Positions 28,232 through 38,282 are shown, counted from the first letter of the stretch. The stretch: 64,000 bases of DNA from an uncultured Roseateles sp. (GCF_945956965.1 NZ_CAMFJS010000023.1:21994-85993), one strand, 5' to 3'. Made by a program: numbers and translations. Notes: generated by a model not told the origin, from the letters alone.

Positions 28232-28598
28232 GGGGCGTTCTCCTGCTTTTTGGGTTTGTGGGAAATGAATGCGGCTGATTGAACCACGAGCTTGCGGCCG
28301 CTGGCGTCCCTTCAGCGACAAGACCGCGAGGCCCGCACTGGCGCACTTAAAGAAATGCGGCACTCGGTCGATACAGAGGGGTTGAATACGGTTTTAGCTT
28401 GAGCCCAAGGGGCCAGGCAGGGCAAAAGTGGCGGCGAAATACCGGTGAAGACAGGTCCAAATACGGTTTCCTCGCGCCGCTAGGCCATGCCTAGAATCAA
28501 TGCGACTCGGTGCTGTCCGGCCATGACGGACGCCAGCGAGTCACACAGCCCTCAAGCTGAAACTGAACTGCGATCGCCCTTGTACCCAGGAGGACAGC
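28232..28598. promoter_or_regulatory. Divergent intergenic region with putative chemoreceptor promoter
   Basis: No gene is seen in these 367 bases. On the plus strand CCTAGAATC (28490-28498) contains a good -10 box TAGAAT about 100 bases before the chemoreceptor ATG; no convincing -35 was found. The 10-mer AATACGGTTT occurs twice (28385 and 28460), with a related AATACCGGTG between them at 28438, which could be regulator half-sites. AGGAGG lies just before the chemoreceptor start. Confidence 0.4.
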
Positions 28599-30152
28599 AT
28601 GCGTTTATCTGACTACCGACTTTCAACCCAGTTGATCGGTGCCTTTGTGATCGTCGCCAGCTTGATGGGCCTGGTTGGCCTGTTCGCTGTGCTGCAGATG
28701 AATCGCATCAACGATGCCGACACCTTGCTTTACGAGCGTGAGTTGGTGGGGCTGTCCCTGATCAAGGAAGCAAAGACAGATGTCGCTCTGGCGGGACGCG
28801 CAGTGCGAGCTGCCTTGTTGGCGCCGTCGATGGAGGCGCGTAAACAGGCGCAAGAAGTGGTGCAAAAGTCCGTCAAGGACGCCAAGAGCAATCTCGACAA
28901 AGCCGCGCCACTATTCTGGACCGACAAGGGCAAGGAGCAAATGCGTCAGCTGCAGTCGGAATGGAGCGGCTATGAAGCCGTCATTGTCAAACTAGAAAAG
29001 CTGACGCTGTCCGCCCCACTCGTGGATGCGACCGATGCATCAGACTACTTGTTCGGCGATGCCGCCAAGCAAACCGGCCGCGTACAAGAATTGCTGTCGG
29101 GCCTGAGTGCCAGCAAAGAGGCCGCGGCCAAACAAACCTCGGACGACAACGACAGCATCTACTACAGCAGCCGCAATATCTCCATATTGCTGATTCTGCT
29201 GGGCATGGGCTTGGGGATTGGTCTGGGCTGGTTCATCAGCCGCCAAGTGACCGTGCCGCTCGCCCGCGCCGTTGAAGTGGCTGGCGCCATGAGTGGGGGT
29301 GATATGAGCATCGCTCTGCATGCCGAGGGACGCAGCGAAACCAGCCAACTGCTGCACGCGCTCGAAGACATGCGCCAACGACTGCGCGACACCGTCACCA
29401 CGGTGCGCGCTAACGCCGAAAACGTGGCAACCGGCAGCGGCGAGATTGCCCAGGGCAATACCGACCTGAGTCAGCGCACCGAGGAGCAGGCCAGCGCGCT
29501 GGAACAAACCGCCGCCACCATGGACGAGCTCAGCTCCACCGTGCGCAATAACGCCGACAACGCCAAGCAAGCCAATCAGCTCGCACTCAACGCCTCGCAT
29601 GTGGCCACACGCGGCGGCCAGGTGGTGGGCGAGGTGGTGGAGACCATGAAGGGCATCAATGACAGCTCAAAACGCATTGCCGACATCATCTCGGTGATCG
29701 ACGGCATTGCCTTCCAGACCAATATCCTGGCCCTGAACGCCGCCGTCGAGGCCGCCCGCGCGGGCGAACAAGGGCGTGGCTTTGCGGTGGTGGCCTCCGA
29801 GGTGCGCAGCCTGGCGCAACGCAGCGCGGAAGCGGCCAAAGAAATCAAGAACTTGATCAATGCCAGCGTCGAACGGGTCGAGCAAGGCACGGTGCTGGTG
29901 GACAAGGCCGGCGAGACCATGACCGAGATCGTGGGCTCCATCAAGCGGGTGAGCGATATCGTCGGCGAGATCAGCGCCTCCAGCACCGAGCAAAGCCTGG
30001 GCATCTCCCAGGTCGGCGAGGCCATCACCCAGATGGACAAGGTGACCCAGCAAAACGCCGCCCTGGTGGAGGAAAGCGCGGCCGCCGCAGAGAGCCTGCG
30101 CCTGCAGGCCGAACAGCTGGTGGAGGCGGTGGCCTTCTTCAAGACCCGCTGA
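28599..30152 (+). CDS. Methyl-accepting chemotaxis protein
   Basis: Inner-membrane chemoreceptor of 517 residues that passes ligand signals to CheA/CheW. TM1 spans about residues 12-32. A periplasmic four-helix bundle of about 155 residues follows. TM2 ([20 protein letters not shown]) is near residue 195, then a HAMP domain. The cytoplasmic hairpin contains the highly conserved tip [20 protein letters not shown] and [20 protein letters not shown]. There is no C-terminal NWETF-type CheR-binding pentapeptide. A perfect AGGAGG precedes the ATG. No che genes are nearby, so it is a stand-alone receptor of unknown ligand. Confidence 0.95.
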   Translation: MRLSDYRLSTQLIGAFVIVASLMGLVGLFAVLQMNRINDADTLLYERELVGLSLIKEAKTDVALAGRAVRAALLAPSMEARKQAQEVVQKSVKDAKSNLDKAAPLFWTDKGKEQMRQLQSEWSGYEAVIVKLEKLTLSAPLVDATDASDYLFGDAAKQTGRVQELLSGLSASKEAAAKQTSDDNDSIYYSSRNISILLILLGMGLGIGLGWFISRQVTVPLARAVEVAGAMSGGDMSIALHAEGRSETSQLLHALEDMRQRLRDTVTTVRANAENVATGSGEIAQGNTDLSQRTEEQASALEQTAATMDELSSTVRNNADNAKQANQLALNASHVATRGGQVVGEVVETMKGINDSSKRIADIISVIDGIAFQTNILALNAAVEAARAGEQGRGFAVVASEVRSLAQRSAEAAKEIKNLINASVERVEQGTVLVDKAGETMTEIVGSIKRVSDIVGEISASSTEQSLGISQVGEAITQMDKVTQQNAALVEESAAAAESLRLQAEQLVEAVAFFKTR

Positions 30153-30196
30153 ACTGAGCCACACAAGCGGCCGAACTCAGTCGGCCGATGATGGCG

Positions 30197-30688
30197 CTAA
30201 GCCTCGTCCTTGCGCTGCAAAGCCTTCAAGGCCCTGCCCTGACCCGGCAGGGCCTTGATGTATTTGAAGGTGGCCGTGGCATGGGCGCAAAGCCGGCCGT
30301 CCGCCGTGAAGATGGAACCCTCGCAAAAAGCCAAGGTGGCCGAGCTGTGCAAGAGCTTGCCCAGGGCGCGTAACTCGCCCTCGCCCGGGCGCATGAAGGA
30401 AGTCTTCATCTCCACCGTCACCACACCCGGCCCCATGCCGGGTTGATCCATATGCACGCTGCGCGCGGCATGCGCCATCGCTACATCCAGCATGGTCATC
30501 AAAAGCCCGCCGTGCGCCACGGCAAATGAGTTGTGATGCTTCTCGCGCAGGTCAACCCGCAGCTCCGCCGCACCGCCGCCCAGGGCGTGCAAGCTCAGGC
30601 CCAAGTCCTCCACGAAGGGGATGTGCACCGGGAAGGGCAGCGGGCCAGGCTCCGCTGACTTCACGGGTTGGCTGTCGGCCTCGCTCAT
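30197..30688 (-). CDS. PaaI-family acyl-CoA thioesterase
   Basis: Hot-dog fold thioesterase of 163 residues, last gene of the beta-oxidation operon. The HGG motif in AVAHGGLLMTMLDVAMAHAA is the family signature, with a downstream beta strand VVTVEMKTSFMRP. It probably hydrolyses stalled acyl- or hydroxyacyl-CoA esters to free CoA. The ATG overlaps the preceding SDR stop as ATGA. It is convergent with the chemoreceptor gene; a 7-bp palindromic stem (CGGCCGA/TCGGCCG, 30168-30187) lies between them without a T tract. Confidence 0.88.
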   Translation of the reverse strand: MSEADSQPVKSAEPGPLPFPVHIPFVEDLGLSLHALGGGAAELRVDLREKHHNSFAVAHGGLLMTMLDVAMAHAARSVHMDQPGMGPGVVTVEMKTSFMRPGEGELRALGKLLHSSATLAFCEGSIFTADGRLCAHATATFKYIKALPGQGRALKALQRKDEA

Positions 30689-31482
30689 GCGCCGTGCACC
30701 GCGCTGACGCCACCGTCCACCGCCAGGATTTGGCCGGTGATGTGCTTGCCGGCGGCCGAGGCGAACATGAGCGCCGCGCCCTTGAGGTCTTCGTCATCGC
30801 CGATGCGGCGTAGCGGCGCATGGGCGGCCAGGTTTTCCTCGCCCAACGCGGCCAGCAAACCCTTGGTCATCTTGCTGGGGAAGAAGCCCGGCGCCAGGGC
30901 GTTGACTGTGATGCCGAACTCGCCCCACTCGCCGGCCAGCGCGCGGGTGAAGTTGACCACCGCGCCCTTGCTGGTGTTGTAGGCAATCGTCTTCATCGCG
31001 CTGGGGTTGCCGCTCAGGCCGGCGATGGAGGCCACATTGATGATGCGGCCATGGCGGCGCGGAATCATGCTCAGCTTGGCCACCGCTTGCGCCATCACGA
31101 AGAGGCTGCGCACATTGAGGTTCATCACCTTGTCCCAGGCCTCGATCGGATGGTCCTCAGCGGGCGCGCCCCAGGTGGCGCCGGCGTTATTAATGAGGAT
31201 GTCGATCTGGCCCAGGCGCTCCAGCGTTTCGTTCACCACGCGCTGAGCCTCGGCGGCGTCGGACACATCGGCGGCGATCCAGCGGGCATCGATGCCACGA
31301 TCTTGCAGATGCGCCACGGCCTGCTCCAGATCGGCCGCCTTGCGCGAGCAAAGCATGATCTTGGCGCCGGCCTCACCCAGGCTTTCGGCGATTTGCAGCC
31401 CCAGGCCGCGTGAACCACCGGTGACCAGGGCCACCTGGCCGGTCAAATCAAAAAGGCTTTGCACCGTGCGGGCTGTCGTCAT
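30685..31482 (-). CDS. SDR-family oxidoreductase (FabG-like)
   Basis: NAD(P)-dependent dehydrogenase of 265 residues. TGGSRGLGLQIAESLGEAG is the cofactor-binding motif, NNAGATWG and the catalytic serine segment NVASIAG are present, and the active site is YNTSK. The C-terminus ITGQILAVDGGVSAVHGA is typical of FabG-like enzymes. Within the beta-oxidation operon it may act as a hydroxyacyl-CoA dehydrogenase or process unusual fatty acids. GGAG lies nine bases before the ATG at 31482; a GTG three codons earlier is less likely. Confidence 0.9.
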   Translation of the reverse strand: MTTARTVQSLFDLTGQVALVTGGSRGLGLQIAESLGEAGAKIMLCSRKAADLEQAVAHLQDRGIDARWIAADVSDAAEAQRVVNETLERLGQIDILINNAGATWGAPAEDHPIEAWDKVMNLNVRSLFVMAQAVAKLSMIPRRHGRIINVASIAGLSGNPSAMKTIAYNTSKGAVVNFTRALAGEWGEFGITVNALAPGFFPSKMTKGLLAALGEENLAAHAPLRRIGDDEDLKGAALMFASAAGKHITGQILAVDGGVSAVHGA

Positions 31483-31529
31483 GCGGAACACTCCAAAAAA
31501 GATTAAACGTCGTCAGTGAATTTATTGGC

Positions 31530-31745
31530 TCAATCGGCCTTGAGCCGCGAGCGCAGCCAGATCAGCAGCACGCCAAGCGCCGCGCCCAGTGCGCCGCCCA
31601 GCATCAAAGCAAGGCCAAAGTTCTGGCCCATTTGCTCATCAATGCCCTGGCGCAGCACGAACAGGCCCAGCACAAAAGCCAGGCTGCCGAGGTAGATGAA
31701 GATCCACACCAGGCGCTCGATCCAGGCAATGGCCTTGGGGCTCAT
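31530..31745 (-). CDS. Small two-helix membrane protein
   Basis: Hypothetical inner-membrane protein of 71 residues. Two hydrophobic helices are obvious: about residues 12-32 (LVWIFIYLGSLAFVLGLFVL) and 42-63 (NFGLALMLGGALGAALGVLL), followed by a basic tail RSRLKAD. It sits between the acyl-CoA dehydrogenase and SDR genes, 42 and 47 bases from each, so it is surely in the operon. No function is known to me. The positive C-terminus suggests both ends face the cytoplasm. Confidence 0.75.
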   Translation of the reverse strand: MSPKAIAWIERLVWIFIYLGSLAFVLGLFVLRQGIDEQMGQNFGLALMLGGALGAALGVLLIWLRSRLKAD

Positions 31746-31787
31746 CGCTCAAGCCTTGCGCTGCAGCGCTGCGTGCTTGCTGCAGGC

Positions 31788-33611
31788 TCAGAACCACTCA
31801 TCTTGCATCTCCCGGCACAGTGACTCGCGCCGCGCCACCACGCCCAGCCAGGCGTCGATCTTGGGCAACTCATAAGCAAAGAAATAGCGCGCGGCGCTGC
31901 GCTTGCCTCGGGCGAACTCGTCATCGCGCGCGCCCAAATGGCACACCACATCCAGCCACAGCCAAGCCAGCACCAAGTGGCCAAAGGCTTGCAGATACGG
32001 CGTGGCATTGGCCAGCGCTTCCTCGGGCTGGCCGGTTGACCAGGCCTTCTTGGTGGCCCCGCCCACCTGGCCCAGGGCCGCAGCGAGTTGGTTGCCCAGC
32101 GCCGCCAAGCTCGGCTCTTGCAAGGCCTGCTGCACGCTGGTGTTGATGCGCCCAGCAAGTGCCAGCAAGGCCTGACCCCCATCCATGGTCACCTTGCGGC
32201 CCAGCAGGTCCAGGCCCTGAATGCCATGCGTGCCTTCGTGAATCATATTGAGGCGGTTATCGCGCCAATACTGCTCGACGGGGAAGTCACGCGTATAGCC
32301 ATAGCCACCCAGCACCTGGATGGCCAGGGAGTTGGCCTCCACGCACCACTCGCTGGGCCAGCTCTTGACGATGGGCGTCAGCACCTCCAGCAGCAGGCGT
32401 GCTTCTTTCGCTGCCTCGGGCGTGCCGGTGTGCTGTTCATCTACCAAGCGGGCGCAGAACAGGGCCAGGGCCAAGCCGCCCTCTACATAGCTCTTCTGCG
32501 CCAGCAGCATGCGCTTGACATCGGCGTGCTCAATGATGGGGCGCTGCGGCTGGCTGGCGTCTTTGCCGGTGGCGGTGAGCGCGCGGCCCTGCGGGCGTTG
32601 GCGCGCATAGGCCAGGCTGGCCTCATAGCCGGCATAACCCAGCATCACCGCGCCCAGGCCCACGCCGATGCGGGCCTCGTTCATCATGTGGAACATGCAC
32701 TTCAGGCCCTCGCCTGGCTGGCCCACCAAGTAGCCGATGGCACCGGCCGCGCCGCCGGGCTTGAAGCGCCCTTCGCCAAAGTTCAGCAAGCAGTTGCTGG
32801 TGCCGCGAAAGCCCAGCTTGTGGTTGAGCCCGGCCAGGGCCACATCGTTGCGTTCGCCAGTCAACTCGGCTTCGGCGTTGACCAAATGCTTGGGCACGAT
32901 GAACAAAGAGATGCCGCGCGCGCCGGCGATCAGCTTGCCCTCGGCATCCGGGATCTTGGCCAGCACCAGATGGATGATGTTCTCACCCAGCTCATGCTCG
33001 CCGGCCGAGATCCACATCTTGTTGCCCTTGAGGCGGTAGCGCGGGCCCAGCGGGTCAGCGGCAAAGTCGGCGCCATCGGGTGTGGCCCGGGTGACGATGT
33101 CAGAAAGGCTGGAGCCCGCCTGCGGCTCGCTCAAGCACATGGTGCCAAACCAGCGCCCGGCCAACTCCTGCCGGGCAAAGACCTCACGCTGCATCGCCGT
33201 GCCATGGGCCAGCAGCAAATTCGCATTGCCGCTGGTGAGCATGGCGTAAGCGCCCATGGCCACACTGGCCTTGCTGAAAAAGGCATTGGCCGCCATCTCA
33301 ACCACGCAGGGCAGCTGCATGCCACCCCAGTCATAGTCTTGCGAGGCCGCCAACATGCCCGACTCAGCATAGGCGCGCACCGCCTGCGCGGTGGGCTCGG
33401 GCAGATGCACCCGCTCGCCGTCGAAGCGGGGTTCCTCTACATCGCTGAGGCGGTTGAAGGGTGCGAACTTCTCGGCGGCGATGCGCTCGCAGCTGTCCAG
33501 CACCGCGCCAAAGGTCTCGGCCGAATGCTCAGCAAAGCGCTCGCGCGAGCTCAGGTCTTGCGCGTGCAGCCAGTCGCTCAGCAGAAAGTCCAGGGTTTGG
33601 CGCATGCTCAT
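31788..33611 (-). CDS. Acyl-CoA dehydrogenase with C-terminal extension
   Basis: FAD-dependent dehydrogenase of 607 residues catalysing the first step of fatty-acid beta-oxidation. The middle-domain motif MCLSEPQAGSSLSDI binds FAD and substrate; KMWISAGEHELGENI follows. The catalytic base lies in MIHEGTHGIQGLDLLGRK. The last 150 residues form the extra helical domain of the roughly 600-residue subfamily (C-terminal domain-containing acyl-CoA dehydrogenases), absent from short-chain enzymes. The ATG at 33611 is two bases after the thiolase stop, with GAGG ten bases upstream; upstream in-frame sequence lies inside thiolase. Chain-length specificity cannot be told from the sequence. Confidence 0.92.
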   Translation of the reverse strand: MSMRQTLDFLLSDWLHAQDLSSRERFAEHSAETFGAVLDSCERIAAEKFAPFNRLSDVEEPRFDGERVHLPEPTAQAVRAYAESGMLAASQDYDWGGMQLPCVVEMAANAFFSKASVAMGAYAMLTSGNANLLLAHGTAMQREVFARQELAGRWFGTMCLSEPQAGSSLSDIVTRATPDGADFAADPLGPRYRLKGNKMWISAGEHELGENIIHLVLAKIPDAEGKLIAGARGISLFIVPKHLVNAEAELTGERNDVALAGLNHKLGFRGTSNCLLNFGEGRFKPGGAAGAIGYLVGQPGEGLKCMFHMMNEARIGVGLGAVMLGYAGYEASLAYARQRPQGRALTATGKDASQPQRPIIEHADVKRMLLAQKSYVEGGLALALFCARLVDEQHTGTPEAAKEARLLLEVLTPIVKSWPSEWCVEANSLAIQVLGGYGYTRDFPVEQYWRDNRLNMIHEGTHGIQGLDLLGRKVTMDGGQALLALAGRINTSVQQALQEPSLAALGNQLAAALGQVGGATKKAWSTGQPEEALANATPYLQAFGHLVLAWLWLDVVCHLGARDDEFARGKRSAARYFFAYELPKIDAWLGVVARRESLCREMQDEWF

Positions 33612-33613
33612 GG

Positions 33614-34789
33614 TCAGAGCACCTCGAACACACCCGCCGCGCCCATGCCGCCGCCAATGCACATGGTCACGCACACCAGCTTGGCGCCGCGCCGCTTGCC
33701 TTCGATCAGCGCATGGCCGGTCAGGCGCTGACCCGACACGCCGTAGGGGTGACCCACCGCAATCGCGCCGCCGTTCACATTGAGGCGATCCATCGGAATA
33801 CCCAGCGTATCGGCGCAATACAGCACCTGCACGGCAAAGGCTTCGTTGAGTTCCCACAGATCGATATCGGCCACCGTCAGACCCAAACGCTTCAAGACCT
33901 TGGGCACGGCGAAGACCGGGCCAATGCCCATCTCATCGGGCTCACAACCGGCCACGGCAAAGCCAAGGAAGCGGCCCAGGGGCTGCAGGCCATGGCTTTG
34001 GGCATAGCTCTCGCTGGTCAGCACGCAAGCACCCGCGCCATCGGAGAACTGGCTGGCGTTGCCGGCGGTGATCAGGCCGCCGGGCAGCGCCGAGCGCAGG
34101 CCTTGAATCGCCTCCACCGTCGTGCCTTCGCGCAGGCCCTCGTCTGCGCTAACGGTGACTTCACGCGTCGTCAGGCCCAGGGTCTTGTCGGCCACGCCCA
34201 TGGTCACAGTGATGGGGGCCAGCTCGGCATTGAAGTAACCGGCCGCTTGAGCGGCGCAAGCGCGTTGCTGGCTTTGCGCGCCGTAGGCGTCCATGCGCTC
34301 GCGGCTGATCTGATAGCGCTTGGCCACTTGCTCGGCGGTTTGCAACATATTCCAGTAGATCTCCGGCTTGGCCCCCCGCAAGGCCGGGTCGGTGATCATG
34401 TGGCGGTTGGCTTCGTTTTGCACGCAGGAGATGCTCTCCACCCCGCCGGCCACATACACATCGCCCTCACCGGCAATGATGCGCTGCGCTGCCATGGCGA
34501 TGGTTTGCAGGCCGCTGGAACAAAAGCGGTTGATGGTGACGCCGCTGACGCTGATCGGCAGGCCGGCGCGCAGGGCGATCTGGCGGGCGATATTGCTGCC
34601 GGTGGCACCCTCGGGCGTGGCGCAGCCCATCAGCACGTCTTCAATGCTGTCGGGGGCGATGCCGGCGCGCTCAACGGCGGCCTTGACCGCGTGGCCACCC
34701 AGGGTGGCGCCGTGGGTCATATTGAAAGCGCCCTTCCAGCTCTTGGCCAGAGGAGTGCGGGCGGTGGAAACGATGACGGCTTTGCTCAT
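33614..34789 (-). CDS. Acetyl-CoA C-acyltransferase (thiolase)
   Basis: Degradative-type thiolase of 391 residues that releases acetyl-CoA in the last step of beta-oxidation. The nucleophilic cysteine is in [16 protein letters not shown], the histidine in [16 protein letters not shown], and the second cysteine in [14 protein letters not shown]. It lies between the multifunctional enzyme and the acyl-CoA dehydrogenase, so the three core beta-oxidation activities are contiguous. This is fadA-like in role, but the sequence alone does not separate it from other acyl-CoA thiolases. Confidence 0.94.
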   Translation of the reverse strand: MSKAVIVSTARTPLAKSWKGAFNMTHGATLGGHAVKAAVERAGIAPDSIEDVLMGCATPEGATGSNIARQIALRAGLPISVSGVTINRFCSSGLQTIAMAAQRIIAGEGDVYVAGGVESISCVQNEANRHMITDPALRGAKPEIYWNMLQTAEQVAKRYQISRERMDAYGAQSQQRACAAQAAGYFNAELAPITVTMGVADKTLGLTTREVTVSADEGLREGTTVEAIQGLRSALPGGLITAGNASQFSDGAGACVLTSESYAQSHGLQPLGRFLGFAVAGCEPDEMGIGPVFAVPKVLKRLGLTVADIDLWELNEAFAVQVLYCADTLGIPMDRLNVNGGAIAVGHPYGVSGQRLTGHALIEGKRRGAKLVCVTMCIGGGMGAAGVFEVL

Positions 34790-34812
34790 GATCTGTTCTC
34801 GTCTCTATTGAA

Positions 34813-36906
34813 TCAGGAGAAGGATTTGCCTTCGGCCACCAGGCGGGCCAGCAGGGGGGCGGGTTGCCAGAACTCGGCATCGTCCAGCGGATTTTTGGCG
34901 AAGCGCTGCATGGTCTGCACCACGTTGAACAGGCCCACCGTGTCGGCGTAGCACATGGGGCCGCCGCGCCACAGCGGGAAGCCGTAGCCGGTCAGATAGA
35001 CCATGTCCACATCCGAGGCGCGCTGGGCAATGCCCTCTTCCAGCAAATGCGCGGCTTCGTTGACCAGGGCATAGACCAGGCGGTGCACGATCTCTTCATC
35101 GCTGATCTGGCGCGGCGTGATGCCCAGCGCTGCGCGGTGCTTGTCCAGCATCTCGGCCACCACCGCCGAAGGCAGCGCGTCGCGCTTGCCCGGCGCATAG
35201 TCATACCAACCCGCGCCGGTCTTCTGGCCGTAACGGCCCAGTTCACACAAGAGGTCAGCGCTCTTGGAGTAACGCAGATTGGGTTTCTCTTGATAGCGGC
35301 GCTTGCGGATGGCCCAGCCGATGTCGTTGCCGGCCAGGTCGCCCATGCGGAAGGGGCCCATGGCGAAGCCGAATTTTTCCGCCGCGCGGTCCACTTGCGC
35401 GGGTGAGCAGCCCTCGTCCAGCAAGAAGCCGGCTTGGCGGCTGTATTGCTCGATCATGCGGTTGCCGATGAAGCCGTCGCACACGCCAGACACCACCGCC
35501 GTCTTGCGAATCTTCTTGGCCAGGGCCATCACGGTGGCCAGCACATCCTTGGCCGTGTGCGCGCCGCGCACCACTTCCAGCAGCTTCATCACATTGGCCG
35601 GGCTGAAGAAGTGCATGCCAACCACATCCTGCGGGCGCTGGGTGAAGCTGGCGATTTTGTTGACGTCCAGGGTCGAGGTGTTGGAGGCCAGGATGGCGCC
35701 GGGCTTCATCACCGCGTCCAACTGCTTGAACACCGATTCTTTGACGCCGATTTCTTCGAACACGGCTTCAATCACCAGATCGGCATCGCCAATCTCGGCA
35801 TAGCTCAGCGTAGTGCTCAACAAGGCCATGCGCTGCTGGTACTTGTCTTCCTTGAGCTTGCCCTTTTTGACCTGCGCTTCGTAGTTCTTCTTGATCGTGG
35901 CCACGCCGCGGTCCAGCGCCTCTTGCTTGGTCTCCAGAATGGTGACCGGGATGCCGGCATTCAGGAAGTTCATGCTGATGCCGCCGCCCATGGTGCCGGC
36001 GCCAATGACGGCCACCTTGGCAATCGTGCGGGTTGGCGTGCTCTCGGGCACATCGGCAATCTTGCTGGCGGCGCGCTCGGCGAAGAAGGCGTGGCGCAAG
36101 GCCTTGGACTCGGGCGTCATCATCAGCGCGGCAAAGCCTTCGCGCTCAGCTTTGATGCCTTCGTCAAACGGCTTGCTGACGGCTGCCGCCACCGCCTCCA
36201 GGCAGCGCAGCGGCGCGGGGAAGTTCTTGCTCATGCCGCCCACCATATTGCGGGCGAATTGGAAGTAGGCCTCGGGGTTGGCGTGGCGGGCTTTGAGGTC
36301 ACGCACGCGCGGCAAAGGGCGCACTTGCGCCACTTCGGCAGCCAGGGCCAAAGCCTCTTCCATCAGGTCGCCGCTGGCGACACGGTCAAACAATTTCTGG
36401 CCTGGCACTTGGGCCAGCAGCTCGGCATTGACCGGCTCGCCGCTGACGATCATGTTCAGCGCCGGCTCCACGCCCAGGGCGCGCGGCAGGCGTTGCGTGC
36501 CGCCGGCACCGGGCAGCAAGCCCAGCTTCACTTCCGGCAAAGCCACCTTGGTGCCGGGCGCCACCACGCGGTAATGGCAACCCAAGGCCAGCTCCAAGCC
36601 ACCGCCCATGCACACACTGTGGATGGCGGCCACGACCGGCTTGCTGCAAGCCTCCACCACGCCGATCAGGTCCAGCAAATTGGGTGCGGCCATGGCCAGC
36701 GGCGAGCCGAATTCCTTGATGTCAGCACCGCCCGAGAAAGCCTTGCCCGCGCCGGTGATCACCACCGCCTGCACTTGGGCATCGCTCTCGGCTTGGCCGA
36801 TGGCCGCCGCAGCCGCCTTGCGGGTGGCAAACCCTAGTCCGTTGACGGGCGGGTTGCTCAGGGTGATGACGGCAATATGGCCGCGGACTTCGTAAGTGGC
36901 TGTCAT
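34813..36906 (-). CDS. 3-hydroxyacyl-CoA dehydrogenase / enoyl-CoA hydratase
   Basis: Bifunctional beta-oxidation enzyme of 697 residues, FadB/FadJ-like. The N-terminal crotonase domain has the oxyanion segment GKAFSGGADIKEFG and CMGGGLELALG plus LPEVKLGLLPGAGGTQ. The NAD-binding domain begins with VIGAGTMGGGISMNFL near residue 300 and includes GMHFFSPANVMKLLEVV. The C-terminal dehydrogenase domain appears twice as in the family. AGAGGA precedes the ATG at nine bases. As first gene of the operon it carries the promoter region, where a palindrome overlaps the probable start of transcription. Confidence 0.94.
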   Translation of the reverse strand: MTATYEVRGHIAVITLSNPPVNGLGFATRKAAAAAIGQAESDAQVQAVVITGAGKAFSGGADIKEFGSPLAMAAPNLLDLIGVVEACSKPVVAAIHSVCMGGGLELALGCHYRVVAPGTKVALPEVKLGLLPGAGGTQRLPRALGVEPALNMIVSGEPVNAELLAQVPGQKLFDRVASGDLMEEALALAAEVAQVRPLPRVRDLKARHANPEAYFQFARNMVGGMSKNFPAPLRCLEAVAAAVSKPFDEGIKAEREGFAALMMTPESKALRHAFFAERAASKIADVPESTPTRTIAKVAVIGAGTMGGGISMNFLNAGIPVTILETKQEALDRGVATIKKNYEAQVKKGKLKEDKYQQRMALLSTTLSYAEIGDADLVIEAVFEEIGVKESVFKQLDAVMKPGAILASNTSTLDVNKIASFTQRPQDVVGMHFFSPANVMKLLEVVRGAHTAKDVLATVMALAKKIRKTAVVSGVCDGFIGNRMIEQYSRQAGFLLDEGCSPAQVDRAAEKFGFAMGPFRMGDLAGNDIGWAIRKRRYQEKPNLRYSKSADLLCELGRYGQKTGAGWYDYAPGKRDALPSAVVAEMLDKHRAALGITPRQISDEEIVHRLVYALVNEAAHLLEEGIAQRASDVDMVYLTGYGFPLWRGGPMCYADTVGLFNVVQTMQRFAKNPLDDAEFWQPAPLLARLVAEGKSFS

Positions 36907-36937
36907 ACAGAAAATCCTCTGTTCGTTAGCAAAAATA

Positions 36938-36958
36938 GAACGCTCGTTCGATTCTAGG
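36938..36958 (-). promoter_or_regulatory. Promoter and palindromic operator of the beta-oxidation operon
   Basis: On the minus strand TAGAAT (36956-36951) is a -10 candidate. Immediately downstream, GAACG-AG-CGTTC (36949-36938) is a near-perfect palindrome covering the expected start point. A related AACGAAC follows about ten bases later. TetR-type repressors of acyl-CoA genes bind palindromes of this style, so substrate-inducible repression is plausible; no such regulator gene lies nearby. Confidence 0.5.
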
Positions 36959-37001
36959 CAGCAAAGCCAACAAATCGATGTCCCTGCAGTGACAATGGTG
37001 C

Positions 37002-38282
37002 ATGAGCACAGCCAAGCCGGAACGCGCGCCCAAGCAGCGCCGCAGCAGCATTGCCCGCCACTGGCAGGCCAGCGATGCGCGTGCCCTCAGCCAACTGGCC
37101 GTGCAGGCCACGCTGGGCGTCACCGAAATGGTGGAAGGCGTGCACCAATCCGTCTGGCGGCGCCTGGGCCTGGCCAAGCCGGAGCAGACGCAAGCCAGCG
37201 GCATCAGCGGCCTGGTGTTTCGCAGCGTTAAGGGCGGCACCAAGTTGGTCGGCCTGGGCCTGGACATGATGTTGCGCGGCCTGGAGCCCTGGTTGGCACA
37301 GTCGCTGGCTGGGCCCGTCAGCTCACCCGAACGCGAGGCCGTACTGGCCGCCCTGAACGGCGTGATGGGCGACCACCTGCAAGCCAGCAGCAATACCCTG
37401 GCCACCCCCATGAGCTTGCGCTGGCAGGGTCAGGTCTTGCAGGAAACGCCACAAAGCTGGCCGGCCGCTGCAGCCGTGCAAGGCAAGGTTCTGCTGCTGC
37501 TGCACGGCCTGTGCATGAATGATTTGCAATGGCGCCCGCCGGGCGACAAGCAGCTTCACGGCGGCCATGCGCAGGCGCTTTGCGATGCGGGCGGCATGAC
37601 ACCGGTATTCCTGCGCTATAACTCCGGCCTGCATATTTCGCAGAACGGGCATTTGCTGGCCTCGCAGCTGGAGTTGCTGTGCCGGCGCTGGCCGCGCGCC
37701 ATCGACGAGTTGCAAGTGCTGGCCCACAGCATGGGCGGCCTCTTGCTGCGCAGCGCTTATCAAAGCGCCTTGAGCCAGGGCATGCTGTGGCCGGCACGGC
37801 TGAGCAGGGTTTACTTTTTGGGCACGCCCCACCACGGCGCGCCGCTGGAGCGGGCCGGCAATTGGATCGACGTGCTGCTGGGCAGCAGCAGCCACTCCGC
37901 CCCCTTTGCCAAGCTGGGCCAGTTGCGCAGCGCCGGCATCACCGATCTGCGCTACGGTAATTTGCTGGACTCCGACTGGCACGGCCAAGAACGCTTCGCG
38001 CGCCGCCCCGATCAGCGCGAACACCTGCCCTTACCCGCCCGCGTGGACTGCTTCGCCATTGCCGCCACCACCGCCGCCAAACGCAGCCCGCTGGCCGAGC
38101 GCTTGATTGGCGACGGCCTGGTGCCCTTGTCCAGCGCCGTGGGTGAACACGAAGACCCAGCACGCTGCCTGCACTTCGCGCCAGAGCGGCAATGGATCGC
38201 CTTCCGCACCGGCCACCTGGCCCTGCTGCATGACCCGGCGGTGACCAAGCAGTTGCTGCTCTGGCAGGGCCAAGCGCACTGA
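37002..38282 (+). CDS. Alpha/beta hydrolase (lipase/esterase-like)
   Basis: Predicted serine hydrolase of 426 residues. VLLLLHGLCMND near residue 165 is the oxyanion-hole strand, and LAHSMGGLLLRSA near residue 243 is the nucleophile elbow (HSMGG). FLGTPHHGAPLE is typical of PGAP1/triacylglycerol-lipase-like enzymes. A GDGLVPLSSAVGEHE segment near the C-terminus carries the acidic residue. The N-terminal 130 residues have no recognised domain and no clear signal peptide. It is divergent from the beta-oxidation operon and may supply fatty acids to it, which is inference. The integron relic begins downstream. Confidence 0.82.
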   Translation: MSTAKPERAPKQRRSSIARHWQASDARALSQLAVQATLGVTEMVEGVHQSVWRRLGLAKPEQTQASGISGLVFRSVKGGTKLVGLGLDMMLRGLEPWLAQSLAGPVSSPEREAVLAALNGVMGDHLQASSNTLATPMSLRWQGQVLQETPQSWPAAAAVQGKVLLLLHGLCMNDLQWRPPGDKQLHGGHAQALCDAGGMTPVFLRYNSGLHISQNGHLLASQLELLCRRWPRAIDELQVLAHSMGGLLLRSAYQSALSQGMLWPARLSRVYFLGTPHHGAPLERAGNWIDVLLGSSSHSAPFAKLGQLRSAGITDLRYGNLLDSDWHGQERFARRPDQREHLPLPARVDCFAIAATTAAKRSPLAERLIGDGLVPLSSAVGEHEDPARCLHFAPERQWIAFRTGHLALLHDPAVTKQLLLWQGQAH

